Source of the DNA: Bacteroidetes bacterium HGW-Bacteroidetes-2
Lineage (GTDB): Bacteria > Bacteroidota > Bacteroidia > Flavobacteriales > Flavobacteriaceae
Direction: 5' to 3'
DNA length: 64,000 nt
Assembly: GCA_002842575.1 (NCBI GenBank)
Contig: PHDJ01000003.1
Span: 62,001-126,000 of the forward strand
A model generated the notes under the pieces. It was not told where the DNA came from. It did no database searches and was given only the letters and a program-made list of their open reading frames with translations. The translations under genes were made by a program, and so were the position numbers. Positions 45,601 through 52,075 of the stretch are shown in pieces (the first letter of the stretch is position 1; every line of letters starts with the position of its first letter).

Positions 45601-47174
45601 GTGCTTGCAGCACCCATATTGTTAGGGGAAGGCGGTGGGATGCTTACAACCCCTTGGGAAGGGTTTGCAAATTCTATATCACTCATTGCTGTTGGGACAA
45701 AATTGGAAGTCTCCGGGCTTTCAGATACTTTAATGATTCCGTTGATATAATCAGTTTCCCCTCCGGGGTCAGTAACCATTGACACGACACTGTTGCCTTC
45801 CATTTTTAGGGATTCAAGTGGCAACGCTTTCCAGTTGCGAGCACTGGCATCATAATAAAAAGTGCGGATGTCTTTAGCAGTATACCCTGTGGGTATCAGT
45901 TGTTCATCAAATTCAAGGTGCATTTTAACAGATGCCGTATCTTCTATTTGAGTACCGGTAACCCTGTATGCTTCATATACGCCTGAAGTGACATTGACCA
46001 AATCCTGGTTCAAGGGCTTCATGTCTTTAAAATTCAAGCCTTGGACCAAAATTGCTGCATTATCTTTAAAATACTCTTTGTAGTTTGTTTCTATGGTGAC
46101 GGACTGAAATTGAAAGTCAGTGCTGGGTGTGTTCAAACCAAAAAGTTTGGATTGTGTTAAAAATTCATCTTGAAAAATGATTTCCTCTAAATCTGTTTCT
46201 TCAGCTGTGACAGGATGATGATAACTGTTAATCATTCCCTCTTCCTGATATTGTACAGTAAGTTTTTCACCTTCTAAATTTTCAATATTTAGAAAATAAT
46301 CAATAACCCCATTTTTGACGGGTACCGTTTTACCTGCAATTGTAATTGCCCCGTTGGTATTTAATGTTGAAGTACCTACAATATACACCTGATTGTTGTT
46401 GTGGATTGCTTTGGCCGTTACCAATGTGATAGGGGCATCCTTTTTTTCAACAAGGGTCAACTTCACATTTTTAATAAAATAGGAATAAGGGATATCCGCC
46501 CGTCGCGTGAAGAATATCTCATTGTGCCCTTGCTTTAAATGGGTCGGATGGATTTGCTCTTGCACTTCTTTCCATGCATTGTCTTTTGTAATGATTTTTC
46601 CACCATATGCCTCGTTACCGTTTATGCTTTTTGTGGTATTGGCTGCCTCATTCAAACCAAATAAATCATAGGACAGGATCACATCGTGGTTGTCGATTGA
46701 AATATTTTCAGGAATAAAAATAGTGAAGAAATTATCATGGGGGTTTTCAGGATAAAACACCTCTTCAATCCCAATTTTGCCTTGTTCCTCTTTGGCATAA
46801 AAAACAAAGTATTCACTTAGATCATTAAAAGTATTGTTTTGGGTCTGCTGTGGTGCTTTTCTTTTTAAATTTGAATTCGTTGATAAAGACTCATTCTCTT
46901 TTGAACTCTTAACAGTAGTCCTGGGCTTATCAGGATTTACATTGTTTTCCACGGTTTTTAAAGTACCCTCTACCGGTTCAATAGTGTAGGTATCAGCTTC
47001 GGGCTTATGAAACGTGTTTTTATGGAAATGAATGCGAAAATTTTTCTCGATTAGAAGGTTTGAACTTGCTCTTTGTACCGGTTCAGCAAATACCATTAAA
47101 TTGCTCATCAGACCGGCAATTAAAAAATTTGTATAACCTGGTTTTCTCAATGTTTTGAATACGTTAAAAGGCAT
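36648..47174 (-). CDS. Giant SpvB/TcB-RHS toxin protein with C-terminal lipase-like module
   Basis: A 3508-aa protein. Order: hydrophobic signal-like N-terminus (1-31), beta-rich region, SpvB domain from about 515 (SFPIKLPPGRNGLQPSLEVAYNS), FG-GAP/VCBS repeats of the type DxNGDGLPD near 915, 1000, 1690, 1780, 1860 and 1950, the TcB mid-domain at about 1975-2060 (NTPLGGSWEVDYE, REREFLGFE), YD/RHS repeats at about 2300-3000, and the RHS core at 3165-3285 ending YQNPVIYIDPNG. The last 220 residues form the variable toxin: HGTF near 3290 and GHSHGG at about 3366-3371, the nucleophile elbow of an alpha/beta-hydrolase, so probably a (phospho)lipase. It is 17 bp downstream of a T9SS adhesin gene; no sorting domain is found on the RHS protein itself. 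Confidence 0.92.
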   Translation of the reverse strand: MPFNVFKTLRKPGYTNFLIAGLMSNLMVFAEPVQRASSNLLIEKNFRIHFHKNTFHKPEADTYTIEPVEGTLKTVENNVNPDKPRTTVKSSKENESLSTNSNLKRKAPQQTQNNTFNDLSEYFVFYAKEEQGKIGIEEVFYPENPHDNFFTIFIPENISIDNHDVILSYDLFGLNEAANTTKSINGNEAYGGKIITKDNAWKEVQEQIHPTHLKQGHNEIFFTRRADIPYSYFIKNVKLTLVEKKDAPITLVTAKAIHNNNQVYIVGTSTLNTNGAITIAGKTVPVKNGVIDYFLNIENLEGEKLTVQYQEEGMINSYHHPVTAEETDLEEIIFQDEFLTQSKLFGLNTPSTDFQFQSVTIETNYKEYFKDNAAILVQGLNFKDMKPLNQDLVNVTSGVYEAYRVTGTQIEDTASVKMHLEFDEQLIPTGYTAKDIRTFYYDASARNWKALPLESLKMEGNSVVSMVTDPGGETDYINGIIKVSESPETSNFVPTAMSDIEFANPSQGVVSIPPPSPNNMGAASTSFPIKLPPGRNGLQPSLEVAYNSEGGNGWMGMGWDIQTPAINVNTKWGIPFFDPTYESEVYSLNGQDLVFKLGESEYTSPHRINQDISRGTAEKQFYLRKEGSYNSIVRKGSSPQNYWWEVTDKYGNKSFYGGYQGSVVDNAVIKDGEGRIAHWAIYRQEDPYGNYIKYTYDKDEVMLGLTISAQEFYLSKIEYTLATGVNKNYEVNFKRNQYSVGQPTSSLERKDISTNARYGLLQITKDLLTEIEVAYFDGFQKQTIRTYRFDYAEGDFKKQLLTRISEFDTQGNLFYSNTMEYFVLNNGPLINNTETLWSGNSETISSTLHNIATGGFGDNIPKGSALGTNTSKGSSFGLRAGLGLGTNFTSVANTIGGSYNYSRNEQTTRISFIDINGDGLPDKVYYNNNGGVYYRPNTGEGFGNLMLVDGATSLDKSISKSHGTGYDANLLGLIGVGKSRSKTKTTTNHYFVDFNGDGLPDLLSNNRVKFNITQENSDYTLRSFDDYGVNDTENPIVSGAIDPALLEYLQLESMDELREQHSQFDHVKVWRAPYKGTVNIASQAKLIAKNIDADNNENKFRLTIERAGSQQTTGTTTPLGNAIQLESLTGPATTINENNVSVNKGEYLFFRVHNLGYGYGGEVEWNPTITYTSTDNFPYTTHDDENGKLMNVFEAEGDFIMNNDLSWGPHQNDVSVLLDFNISINELNAIDLSDDIHFKIKKYQVDLDDGSVQLTNTWTLSYDHINSSLSGATGTFTTNVDATNSNFVFSFEAESDSNIAWDEINWKPVVSGENTGMANPPVNYKIYDDNVNEEKYWFNANQLIDPIIDPQVPGDEQNPFMELKHNMFDLDHTNLLNTYFNEDEPLPVKINWVVKKKEGNLTQVLHRETFYLQAELVGTWVPVWVYIFTKEADPTSDQINPATDTEYFQYPISKEDIEAIYNTPGSRLYSAFYIDNKNFGKNNATSTTLSLHPDIQGVSFTPISVQKTFHSISPSFYGIPYRGWGQFLYNGGLAFEYNEEGEITNPGSPDVFDGNIDMSVFDFDGDPEGLQDEIDNADPEDMTLNGENIRYTFYSQDQPDQMFENPSIITAKYGYNLDGDLTSTVGRFGESNLHDLFLTASDLIDGTAGVVVGFKQLSESKGKAKSGNIGTVSGTVSEAKSVVLNQYIDLNGDRYPDIITGGKIQYTNLRGGLSGTTLNNENVFVSGSFNEDNTHGVTISGMNPKSDQGKSQKNPIISNISAGINTGDGSTSNVKQWTDMNGDGLPDQVLIEDHAVKVRLNVGYGSFTEEMIPWGSGYGTLLTSERDNLGLGAPLPISASFAAGFGGGQSTSAMNTLLTDVNGDGLPDLVIRTQNGFEYYLNTGTGFDDVPQPFYGGGEVEEDVSVSGNVYASFTTGFMIPIPFAPIKVTFTPSFGLNAAFGEKRVTVQDINGDGLPDILTGEDDNASVSARLNQVGKNNLLYKVNTPLGGSWEVDYELTENTYDLPHSKWVMKKIITHDGFTQEAAPTFDETLTTIVYDKGKHDRREREFLGFETLRVEQRHPSLEVVYRYTEKKYHNTSYYLKGAVKETAVYTDADEILSLTRMFYNLLNPDTPVVETNVNIDAVYQQPLSGDPDYSRLLAVPVKTITTSFEDGQNLNLVQLFSEYDGQGNITSYHNNGSTFEDAYRTEIEYEDVGYPGLPTKISVFKNQSNELLREREAVYNSFGKLHRIIINLGDNETNNVEFAYDSYGNTTQVKQLDNLGALGGYFIQTIGYDTEVKTYPVSFSDSFNQQSSSVYNFLFGVPVYVTDMNGNSMRTRLDNRGRVIEVTGPYELPNGWTIRNEYKGEDPVHVQIGSAGPNDYMISNAQGSFVAAEPGTLPLNNAQHHAVTRHFDPDNALNEILTVSIVDGFGQAIQLKKTHNSDAMKWLVSGYEEKDAYGRVLKSFLPVVQNTYPTNLHILSGADTGYYAQSLNNLPAVEMEYDQRDRQLFVKQPGEQLQTYFEYAIVDGMFSTRVTNENTFGQDQVQESFTDVRGRKRKVVQNNEITTQFYYNAINELIKVKNTKGYETVYEYDLAGRRILEKHPDRGITSYTYNNAGALTEKKTANLSQPNQTGVITYQYNYHRLTEINYPHHPENDVKYTYGSALTSGPDDYNIGRLIMQEDATGIQQFEYGKLGELIETIRGVAVAGKLSYWFKTEWIYDSWNRISKIYYPDGETVDYQYDKAGQLNNIARDIPGVNAPRYIVENITYTDYGERASILYGNGTQTTYDYDIRRRMNAVSHNFNSFNIEKEYSYDVLSNILNIETVNSTSPISGTLGGPVNHTYKYDDYNRLIEANGSYVGPGDVTPELLRHEYTLDMLYDVDHTILSKKQTHIKGAINSLNDPINQVIPVMTTSYDLEYDGYASGSQVAGDYNYVQPHAPREITELPNHDYNDDPNDPRIKRQLVDYDANGNMVSTTQRVSDPNEPTGTIDILLRQNLWDEEDRLRAVDLVPEADIDKPEVAVYTYDAGGERTIKYAPGRFDARYSAKETGFAHKLEATVYPSPLLTVKPLKLPDGIRPDLLDQFPLTKYTKHYYIGSERIHSALGTVNNLGLLCKDMEVSTAVVQLVDQKVIDASDAIVADHLKFDKEIFISPQVLYGTTEAFSCRFEHNDKVFAAYWYHPDHLGSSSYITNLAGDITQHMEYLPFGETLVEEHLNSNNSPYKFNAKELDEETGWYYYGARYYDPKWSVWLSIDPLATYNPVMENEFYGDGQHNGGFFNNFNLNPYIYTYQNPVIYIDPNGKQAFFMHGTFVNNIGMSRSSMDAIRQEFRNTSSHHYNMFDSSNRAQSLPNTKIGRLKFAAGLYNFVLENRKAGEPITLVGHSHGGNVVTLTANMLENHFESIGEKVQINILTINTPIREYGLSENSSVAHYNIFSPDDIVQVAGFKDFDNIPNGLAGRKSDKAFNIGYRDKSGLFSGSWNLGHDGQSDENVDEWLPKLNKMRNEINEFAKRLKSLEIKE

Positions 47175-47191
47175 ATAGGTGGTTTGTTTGG

Positions 47192-50100
47192 TTATTTAAT
47201 AATTACTCTGTCAACAAGAACGGTCCCATCTGTAGTGGTTGTTCTTATAAAATAAGTCCCTGAAGTAGATATGGTATATGGAAGTACAAACTGGGTATTC
47301 CCGTCTATGGTATTGGAATAAAGTATTTGGCCCGTGACATTGAAAACCTCCACAGTTCCCCCAAATGCAACATTGGAACTTACTTCATAATAAAATGTGA
47401 CAGACGTGTCTCCCGGGTTCGGATAGACTAAAGAGTTGTATGTTTTTGGAGATAAATTTTCAGAGAGTATTGGACACCATCTTTTGGTAGCAAACTGCTG
47501 TGAGACACTGCAACCAGTTACAGTATCTGTTATTATAACCGTATATACATAGTTACTATTACAAGCGTTATTATTTTCATAAATAAAGTGACAATCAGAA
47601 GAAACAGCAAATGTTAATTCCGATTGGGTTGCAATTAAATCATCCCATATAAACCATTCATAATCAACATTCTGTCCCGTTTGGATCAAAAGAGATGCAT
47701 CTAATGTAAAAGTTGAACTGACAGTGCACCCAAAATCAATCAAGGGGATATCATTACCGCAATTTGTCTCATTCATTTCACAAGGTTGACCAGTGCAATC
47801 CTCACATATATCAATGAGCTGGGAATAAATATCCAGTTCCAGTTCTGTAAACACAACAGTTTCTTCAAAAACTTGGCCATTGCCGTAATTATCGGTTACC
47901 CTTACCAAATACTCGTCCACAGGCAATTCGTATACTGTATAGTTGCCACTATGCTCAGACGTAAAATAGTATCCTAAATCACCAAATACTTCTGTTATGT
48001 AATTTTGATATCCAAAATCAATATTTATTTCTATGAAATTTGAGTTCTCTTCGCATTCGCTACTTGGAATTATGGTAACTTCCAATAAATAATCGATCAT
48101 TATATTTGCCTCCACCTCACATTGATCTTCAGGGTCTATTGCAATTACACTATATTCCCCCGGCACATCTACTGTAATTTGAGGGGTGCTTTCCCCGGTT
48201 GGCAAACCATTATGGAACCATTCGTAAATGTGATTGGGGTTGGTGCCAAAAGGAATAGTTGCATCCAACGTGATACTGGGTTGTGAGGAACTTAAAGTGG
48301 CATCGGGGCCCAAGCTCAAGACAGGGCTTTGTGTTCCATCAATAACAATATTTACCTCAAAAAAAGAACCTGCACTATCAGAAACCGTTACCAAATAAGT
48401 TCCTGCGGCAATGCCATAATAAGTTTCAGTGGGGCCATGGGTGAGGGTAACATCCAAAGGATTATCTATCCCATATATATGTGTTTGATACGGGGGGATC
48501 CCATCACTCACTTCAATACTTAAATAACTCAACGCTTCACTGCAAATAAAGTGATAGGTTACAGTTCCATTTAACTGATACCCCAAATTGATATCATCTT
48601 CCAATTGGCAAGCCATGTCGGAAGTAGTTACAATTACACTATAATTGCCAGCTTCGGTAGCTATCAAGATGCTCTCATCATGAGCAATCTCTTCCCCATT
48701 AAAAAACCACTGATATATAGCATCTGGATCATTAATCCCTGCCCCGGCATTTAGCTCTATTTCTGTTAGAATTTCAGAAAAAAACTGATCGGGCCCTAAG
48801 TCCAATGTATAATTAAGTGCTTCAACACTAAAACTATACTCAGTACTCGCATTATTGTCATCTACAACTTCTACCGTGTATTCACCGACACACACATTTG
48901 CCGTATAGGTATATGCTTCGTTTAAATCTGTAAGGACTTGATCAAATGTTACGGTTACCGGGTTATCCATTTCATCAGTTAAAGTAACGGTGTAAGGGGG
49001 CGTCCCTCCTGTAATCAAGATTTCAATATCAAAACACTGGCCTACACATTGCCATTGGGAATAACGTACCTGTACCAACATTTCAGGTCCAACACCAAAA
49101 GTAAACTGGTCAAAATTATTCGTATCTGAATCAAAATAAATCTCATTGAAATGGGCATATATCTTACCATTGGGTAAAATTTCCAAATTACTATGCGTGG
49201 CATATTCAATATTCCCGTTATCAAACTCCGAAATAGAGCCATTATTGACATAGGGATCCCGTAGCATCCATACTTTATAAATACCTCCAGCAATACCCTC
49301 CAAAAATTGATCAGGAAATACCGTATTTAGTTCCAACCGCAAGTGTATTGGGACATCCTTTATTGAATCCCCTGTAACCTGGGCAAGCCATACCCTGTTC
49401 ATTTGATGTAAACCCTGTGAATTGGGCTCTTTCAACCCCGTCAAACCATTGTCCCCAAACACTAGAAAATTTTTGTCGGTAATCTCAACACTGTCCTGCA
49501 CCATCGCATTGGTTTCTAAAATTTCGTGGGTTGCGGCCACCAGAAACCCTGTTGCATGGACACTTTCACATTGCAATTGATTAAGTCCGGAAATATGGTC
49601 CCTTCCAATACCAAATATTCTATTGCCAAACAATTCATTGTTCCCTTTATTCCAGTATATCTTGTTGCCGGAATCCCTATAATGATCTGTATTCCATTTG
49701 GTAATACCATATTTTAAAGAAAGATATGACTCCACACGGTTAAGCTCGTTTTTGGTAAGGTACCTGTCAAATACAATAAATTCCGGTATGTAACCTGTAA
49801 ACAAACCACTTGGATCAAGTTCAGGGTTTTGCATGTTACGGGCTATAAAGATGCTCGTTTCACCTTCTAAACCATAACTTTTAAACTTTTTCTCTATATT
49901 ATAATGGCTCCAACTATAATTATAAACATGGGCATTTTGATGCTGGGAGAAGTTTGTCTTCATAGAACTTGCAAACCCTTGCTGGGTTTCAATTACAAAA
50001 GTATTCCTGCTCAATGAATCCAAAAGATCTGTTGGTACGTTTTCATTGAATGCGTTTCCAAAAAGGGGATATGAATTTTGTGTATCACCAGGTACTGAAA

Positions 50101-50410
50101 CAATCATGAAATTGCGGTTGGGGGTACTTTCAAGTTCAGTATTGTATTTTAAATAGAACTCATTTTCTTTGATAGAAATCGTAGGGTTAAAATTTAAGAG
50201 CTTTTGATCATATATTCCAAAGGGAATGAACTGAATGTCTCTTTGACTGAAATTCTGAAAAATTCCAGTATTTAAATCTTCTTTCTCAGCTATATACCAA
50301 GCTTCAGTGCCAGGAACACCACCTGGTATGATGGAAGTGGTTTGACCGGCAAGGTGTAAAGAAAAAAATAGAACGATAAGAATAATCAGGGGTCGGTGGG
50401 TTAATGACAT
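47192..50410 (-). CDS. T9SS-secreted adhesin-like protein (type A sorting domain)
   Basis: A 1072-aa secreted protein: signal peptide (about 1-22), an N-terminal beta region with the Flavobacteriaceae motif YLSLKYGI...IFGIGRDHISGLNQLQ at about 230-275, a series of immunoglobulin/PKD-like repeats (PPYTVTLTDEMD, YQWFFNGEEI, YEWFHNGLP) with SprB-like spacing, and a C-terminal T9SS type A sorting domain of about 75 residues (VYPNPGDTSVTFYY ... GTYFIRTTTTDG). It would be exported by PorSS/T9SS and attached to the cell surface. It is the first gene of an operon with the RHS gene 17 bp downstream and may help to present or export the RHS protein; that link is inference. Confidence 0.9.
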   Translation of the reverse strand: MSLTHRPLIILIVLFFSLHLAGQTTSIIPGGVPGTEAWYIAEKEDLNTGIFQNFSQRDIQFIPFGIYDQKLLNFNPTISIKENEFYLKYNTELESTPNRNFMIVSVPGDTQNSYPLFGNAFNENVPTDLLDSLSRNTFVIETQQGFASSMKTNFSQHQNAHVYNYSWSHYNIEKKFKSYGLEGETSIFIARNMQNPELDPSGLFTGYIPEFIVFDRYLTKNELNRVESYLSLKYGITKWNTDHYRDSGNKIYWNKGNNELFGNRIFGIGRDHISGLNQLQCESVHATGFLVAATHEILETNAMVQDSVEITDKNFLVFGDNGLTGLKEPNSQGLHQMNRVWLAQVTGDSIKDVPIHLRLELNTVFPDQFLEGIAGGIYKVWMLRDPYVNNGSISEFDNGNIEYATHSNLEILPNGKIYAHFNEIYFDSDTNNFDQFTFGVGPEMLVQVRYSQWQCVGQCFDIEILITGGTPPYTVTLTDEMDNPVTVTFDQVLTDLNEAYTYTANVCVGEYTVEVVDDNNASTEYSFSVEALNYTLDLGPDQFFSEILTEIELNAGAGINDPDAIYQWFFNGEEIAHDESILIATEAGNYSVIVTTSDMACQLEDDINLGYQLNGTVTYHFICSEALSYLSIEVSDGIPPYQTHIYGIDNPLDVTLTHGPTETYYGIAAGTYLVTVSDSAGSFFEVNIVIDGTQSPVLSLGPDATLSSSQPSITLDATIPFGTNPNHIYEWFHNGLPTGESTPQITVDVPGEYSVIAIDPEDQCEVEANIMIDYLLEVTIIPSSECEENSNFIEINIDFGYQNYITEVFGDLGYYFTSEHSGNYTVYELPVDEYLVRVTDNYGNGQVFEETVVFTELELDIYSQLIDICEDCTGQPCEMNETNCGNDIPLIDFGCTVSSTFTLDASLLIQTGQNVDYEWFIWDDLIATQSELTFAVSSDCHFIYENNNACNSNYVYTVIITDTVTGCSVSQQFATKRWCPILSENLSPKTYNSLVYPNPGDTSVTFYYEVSSNVAFGGTVEVFNVTGQILYSNTIDGNTQFVLPYTISTSGTYFIRTTTTDGTVLVDRVIIK

Positions 50411-51127
50411 ATGGAATGGGTTGGTGGTTGAAAACTTAGCTTATAAGATAGACTCAAGGAATGAGAAATATCTAAAGAACAAATGACACCATAAAACAAT
50501 GGTGTTCTTTGGGTAAATAAACGAGGATACAGTTTAAAAAAATGTAAAGAAGATGAAAAATAAACCATGCAAGTCGCCTTTTAATAGTATTAATTAAGTA
50601 TAGACTTTCTAAACTTGGGGAGTTTAAATCTAATTTAACTTAGGCGGCAATTATTTGGACTGCTAAACAAGTAAATTTGTTAAAATAAACCAAATAAAAT
50701 CTTAAAAATAATTATAATTTAACAATTAGATTATAATGGTTTTTTTTGTAGTTTAATGATATTCAGACTGTTGAAATAAATAATATAATTCTAATAATAT
50801 TTACCTCTACAATGATTTCTCATAATACTTCGAAGTTGCAAACTTCGAAGAGCTTCTCTTTAAGAATTGTAAACTACACGATACAATCGTGTTCCAACCT
50901 TAATCTACTGGATGGGATTCCTCCTCTTTCAAATCTTCGGGATGATAAGAGAGTAGTGATAGGTTTGGAGAATTTGGAGAATTTGGAGTTTGAATGGAGA
51001 GATTAGCTTCGCTGAATCTTCGATTTAACTTCGTTGAATCTTAGATTTCCCGCTTCCTCCTTCAGTAAACTTTCGGAGGACGAGGCGCGGGGATTTTTTT
51101 CGTAACCTCACCGGACGTCGGGTGTTT
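50411..51127. other. 717-bp intergenic region with repeats
   Basis: No gene is seen. The 50411-50800 part is AT-rich and must hold the promoter of the adhesin-RHS operon, but no good TAnnTTTG/TTTG pair was found on the minus strand. Then come a palindrome at 50828-50850, a short tandem GGAGAATTTGGAGAATTTGGAG near 50968-50989, and REP-like units (CTTTCGGAGGACGAGGCGCG, 51071-51090) ending in the 20-bp sequence shared with 31339. Confidence 0.5.
50828..50850. repeat. 23-bp hairpin related to 2934-2962
   Basis: CTTCGAAGTT-GCA-AACTTCGAAG: 10-bp perfect stem with the same GCA loop as the hairpin at 2934-2962. The two probably belong to one dispersed family in this genome. Confidence 0.6.
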
Positions 51128-51970
51128 TTACCTGAAGGTTTTTTCTATTTCTTCCCGTAGGTTTATGGTCATTTCTTCAAGGAATTTTGTGGGGGTTTTT
51201 TGTCTTGTTTTGATTTCGGAATAGATTTTATAGATATCGCTAAGATCCACATCGAGCGTTTTTTCGAAAAACCGGGATATTTTTTTAATATCAGTTTTTC
51301 CGTTGTTTATGACTTTACTTGTGTGCAGGCCATATATCAATTCAACAAGTTCTGTTTTTGAGCCGGTCCACTTTATATCTGAGTGTTGATATAAAGGTGT
51401 CCCGTATTTCAGGAAATTGTCAATTGCATTGTATTTGGTTTTTAAGTAGCCCAGTAACTTTTTAAATGCCCGGATTTTAGCTAAAAGCAAATCGTGATTG
51501 GTATAGAAACTAGGATCTGTGTGGTAAGATTCGTTACAAACTGACCAGGATTCATTCATTGGTTTCAATGTATAAAATATTGGGTCAAGATTCGTGAGGT
51601 TTAAAGAAATGTATTGCACCAAAGAATCGTGCTTTTTAAAGAACTTTTTGATTTTTTGTTCCTGACGGAGTATGTATTCTTTTTTTGAAGCAATTGACAG
51701 TTCCGGGCTGTTAATTTCAAAATTCCTTACTTCTTCATAATAAATAAGGCTTGAAAGTACTGATCCTTTGTAGTTTTTGAAAAAGGCTATTTCTTCTTCT
51801 TGGTTTTCAAAAGGGTGTAAAATGGTGTATTTTTTAAGTTTAGACAATTTTAGCCTTGACATAATGATTGCTTCGTGAATTTTATCCAAACTCAAAAAAT
51901 CCTCTCTCTCTAATTTTACCAATTCTTTATTGAACACCTCAACGATAGTAATATATTCTCTTTTCTTCAT
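51128..51970 (-). CDS. rteC: RteC-domain protein
   Basis: A 280-aa all-alpha protein of the RteC family, known from CTnDOT where RteC activates the excision operon of the conjugative transposon. Family features are the central KKHDSLVQYISLNLTNLDPIFY and the C-terminal winged-helix part with IKWTGSKTELVELIYGLHTSKVINNGKTDIKKIS, the DNA-binding half. It stands alone; no rteA/rteB or excision genes are near. Its 3' end lies in a 20-bp sequence that occurs also at 31339-31358, beside the mobile-element genes 20 kb away. It may be a stranded regulator of the same element. Confidence 0.85.
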   Translation of the reverse strand: MKKREYITIVEVFNKELVKLEREDFLSLDKIHEAIIMSRLKLSKLKKYTILHPFENQEEEIAFFKNYKGSVLSSLIYYEEVRNFEINSPELSIASKKEYILRQEQKIKKFFKKHDSLVQYISLNLTNLDPIFYTLKPMNESWSVCNESYHTDPSFYTNHDLLLAKIRAFKKLLGYLKTKYNAIDNFLKYGTPLYQHSDIKWTGSKTELVELIYGLHTSKVINNGKTDIKKISRFFEKTLDVDLSDIYKIYSEIKTRQKTPTKFLEEMTINLREEIEKTFR

Positions 51971-52009
51971 TTTGCATCATCTTTAATATAGAAGCGGTTT
52001 AAACTTTTT

Positions 52010-52038
52010 CCAACCTGTCCGACCGTCAGGCGGGTTGG
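52010..52038. repeat. GC-rich imperfect hairpin
   Basis: CCAACCTGTC ... GGCGGGTTGG with a CCGACCGTCA centre, between the AOS-fusion gene and the RteC gene. It is of the dispersed REP kind; no T-run follows. Confidence 0.5.
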
Positions 52039-52075
52039 TCAAAATAATGTTTCTGATTAGCTGAGAATGTATCGT

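Noticed and set aside
38027-45782. Many plus-strand frames of 60-107 codons opposite the giant RHS gene
   Set aside because: They are antisense shadows of a long repetitive coding gene without domains or promoters.
50812-51006. 64-aa plus-strand frame in the intergenic region
   Set aside because: It reads through a palindrome and a short tandem repeat (LENLENLEF); no family and no promoter.
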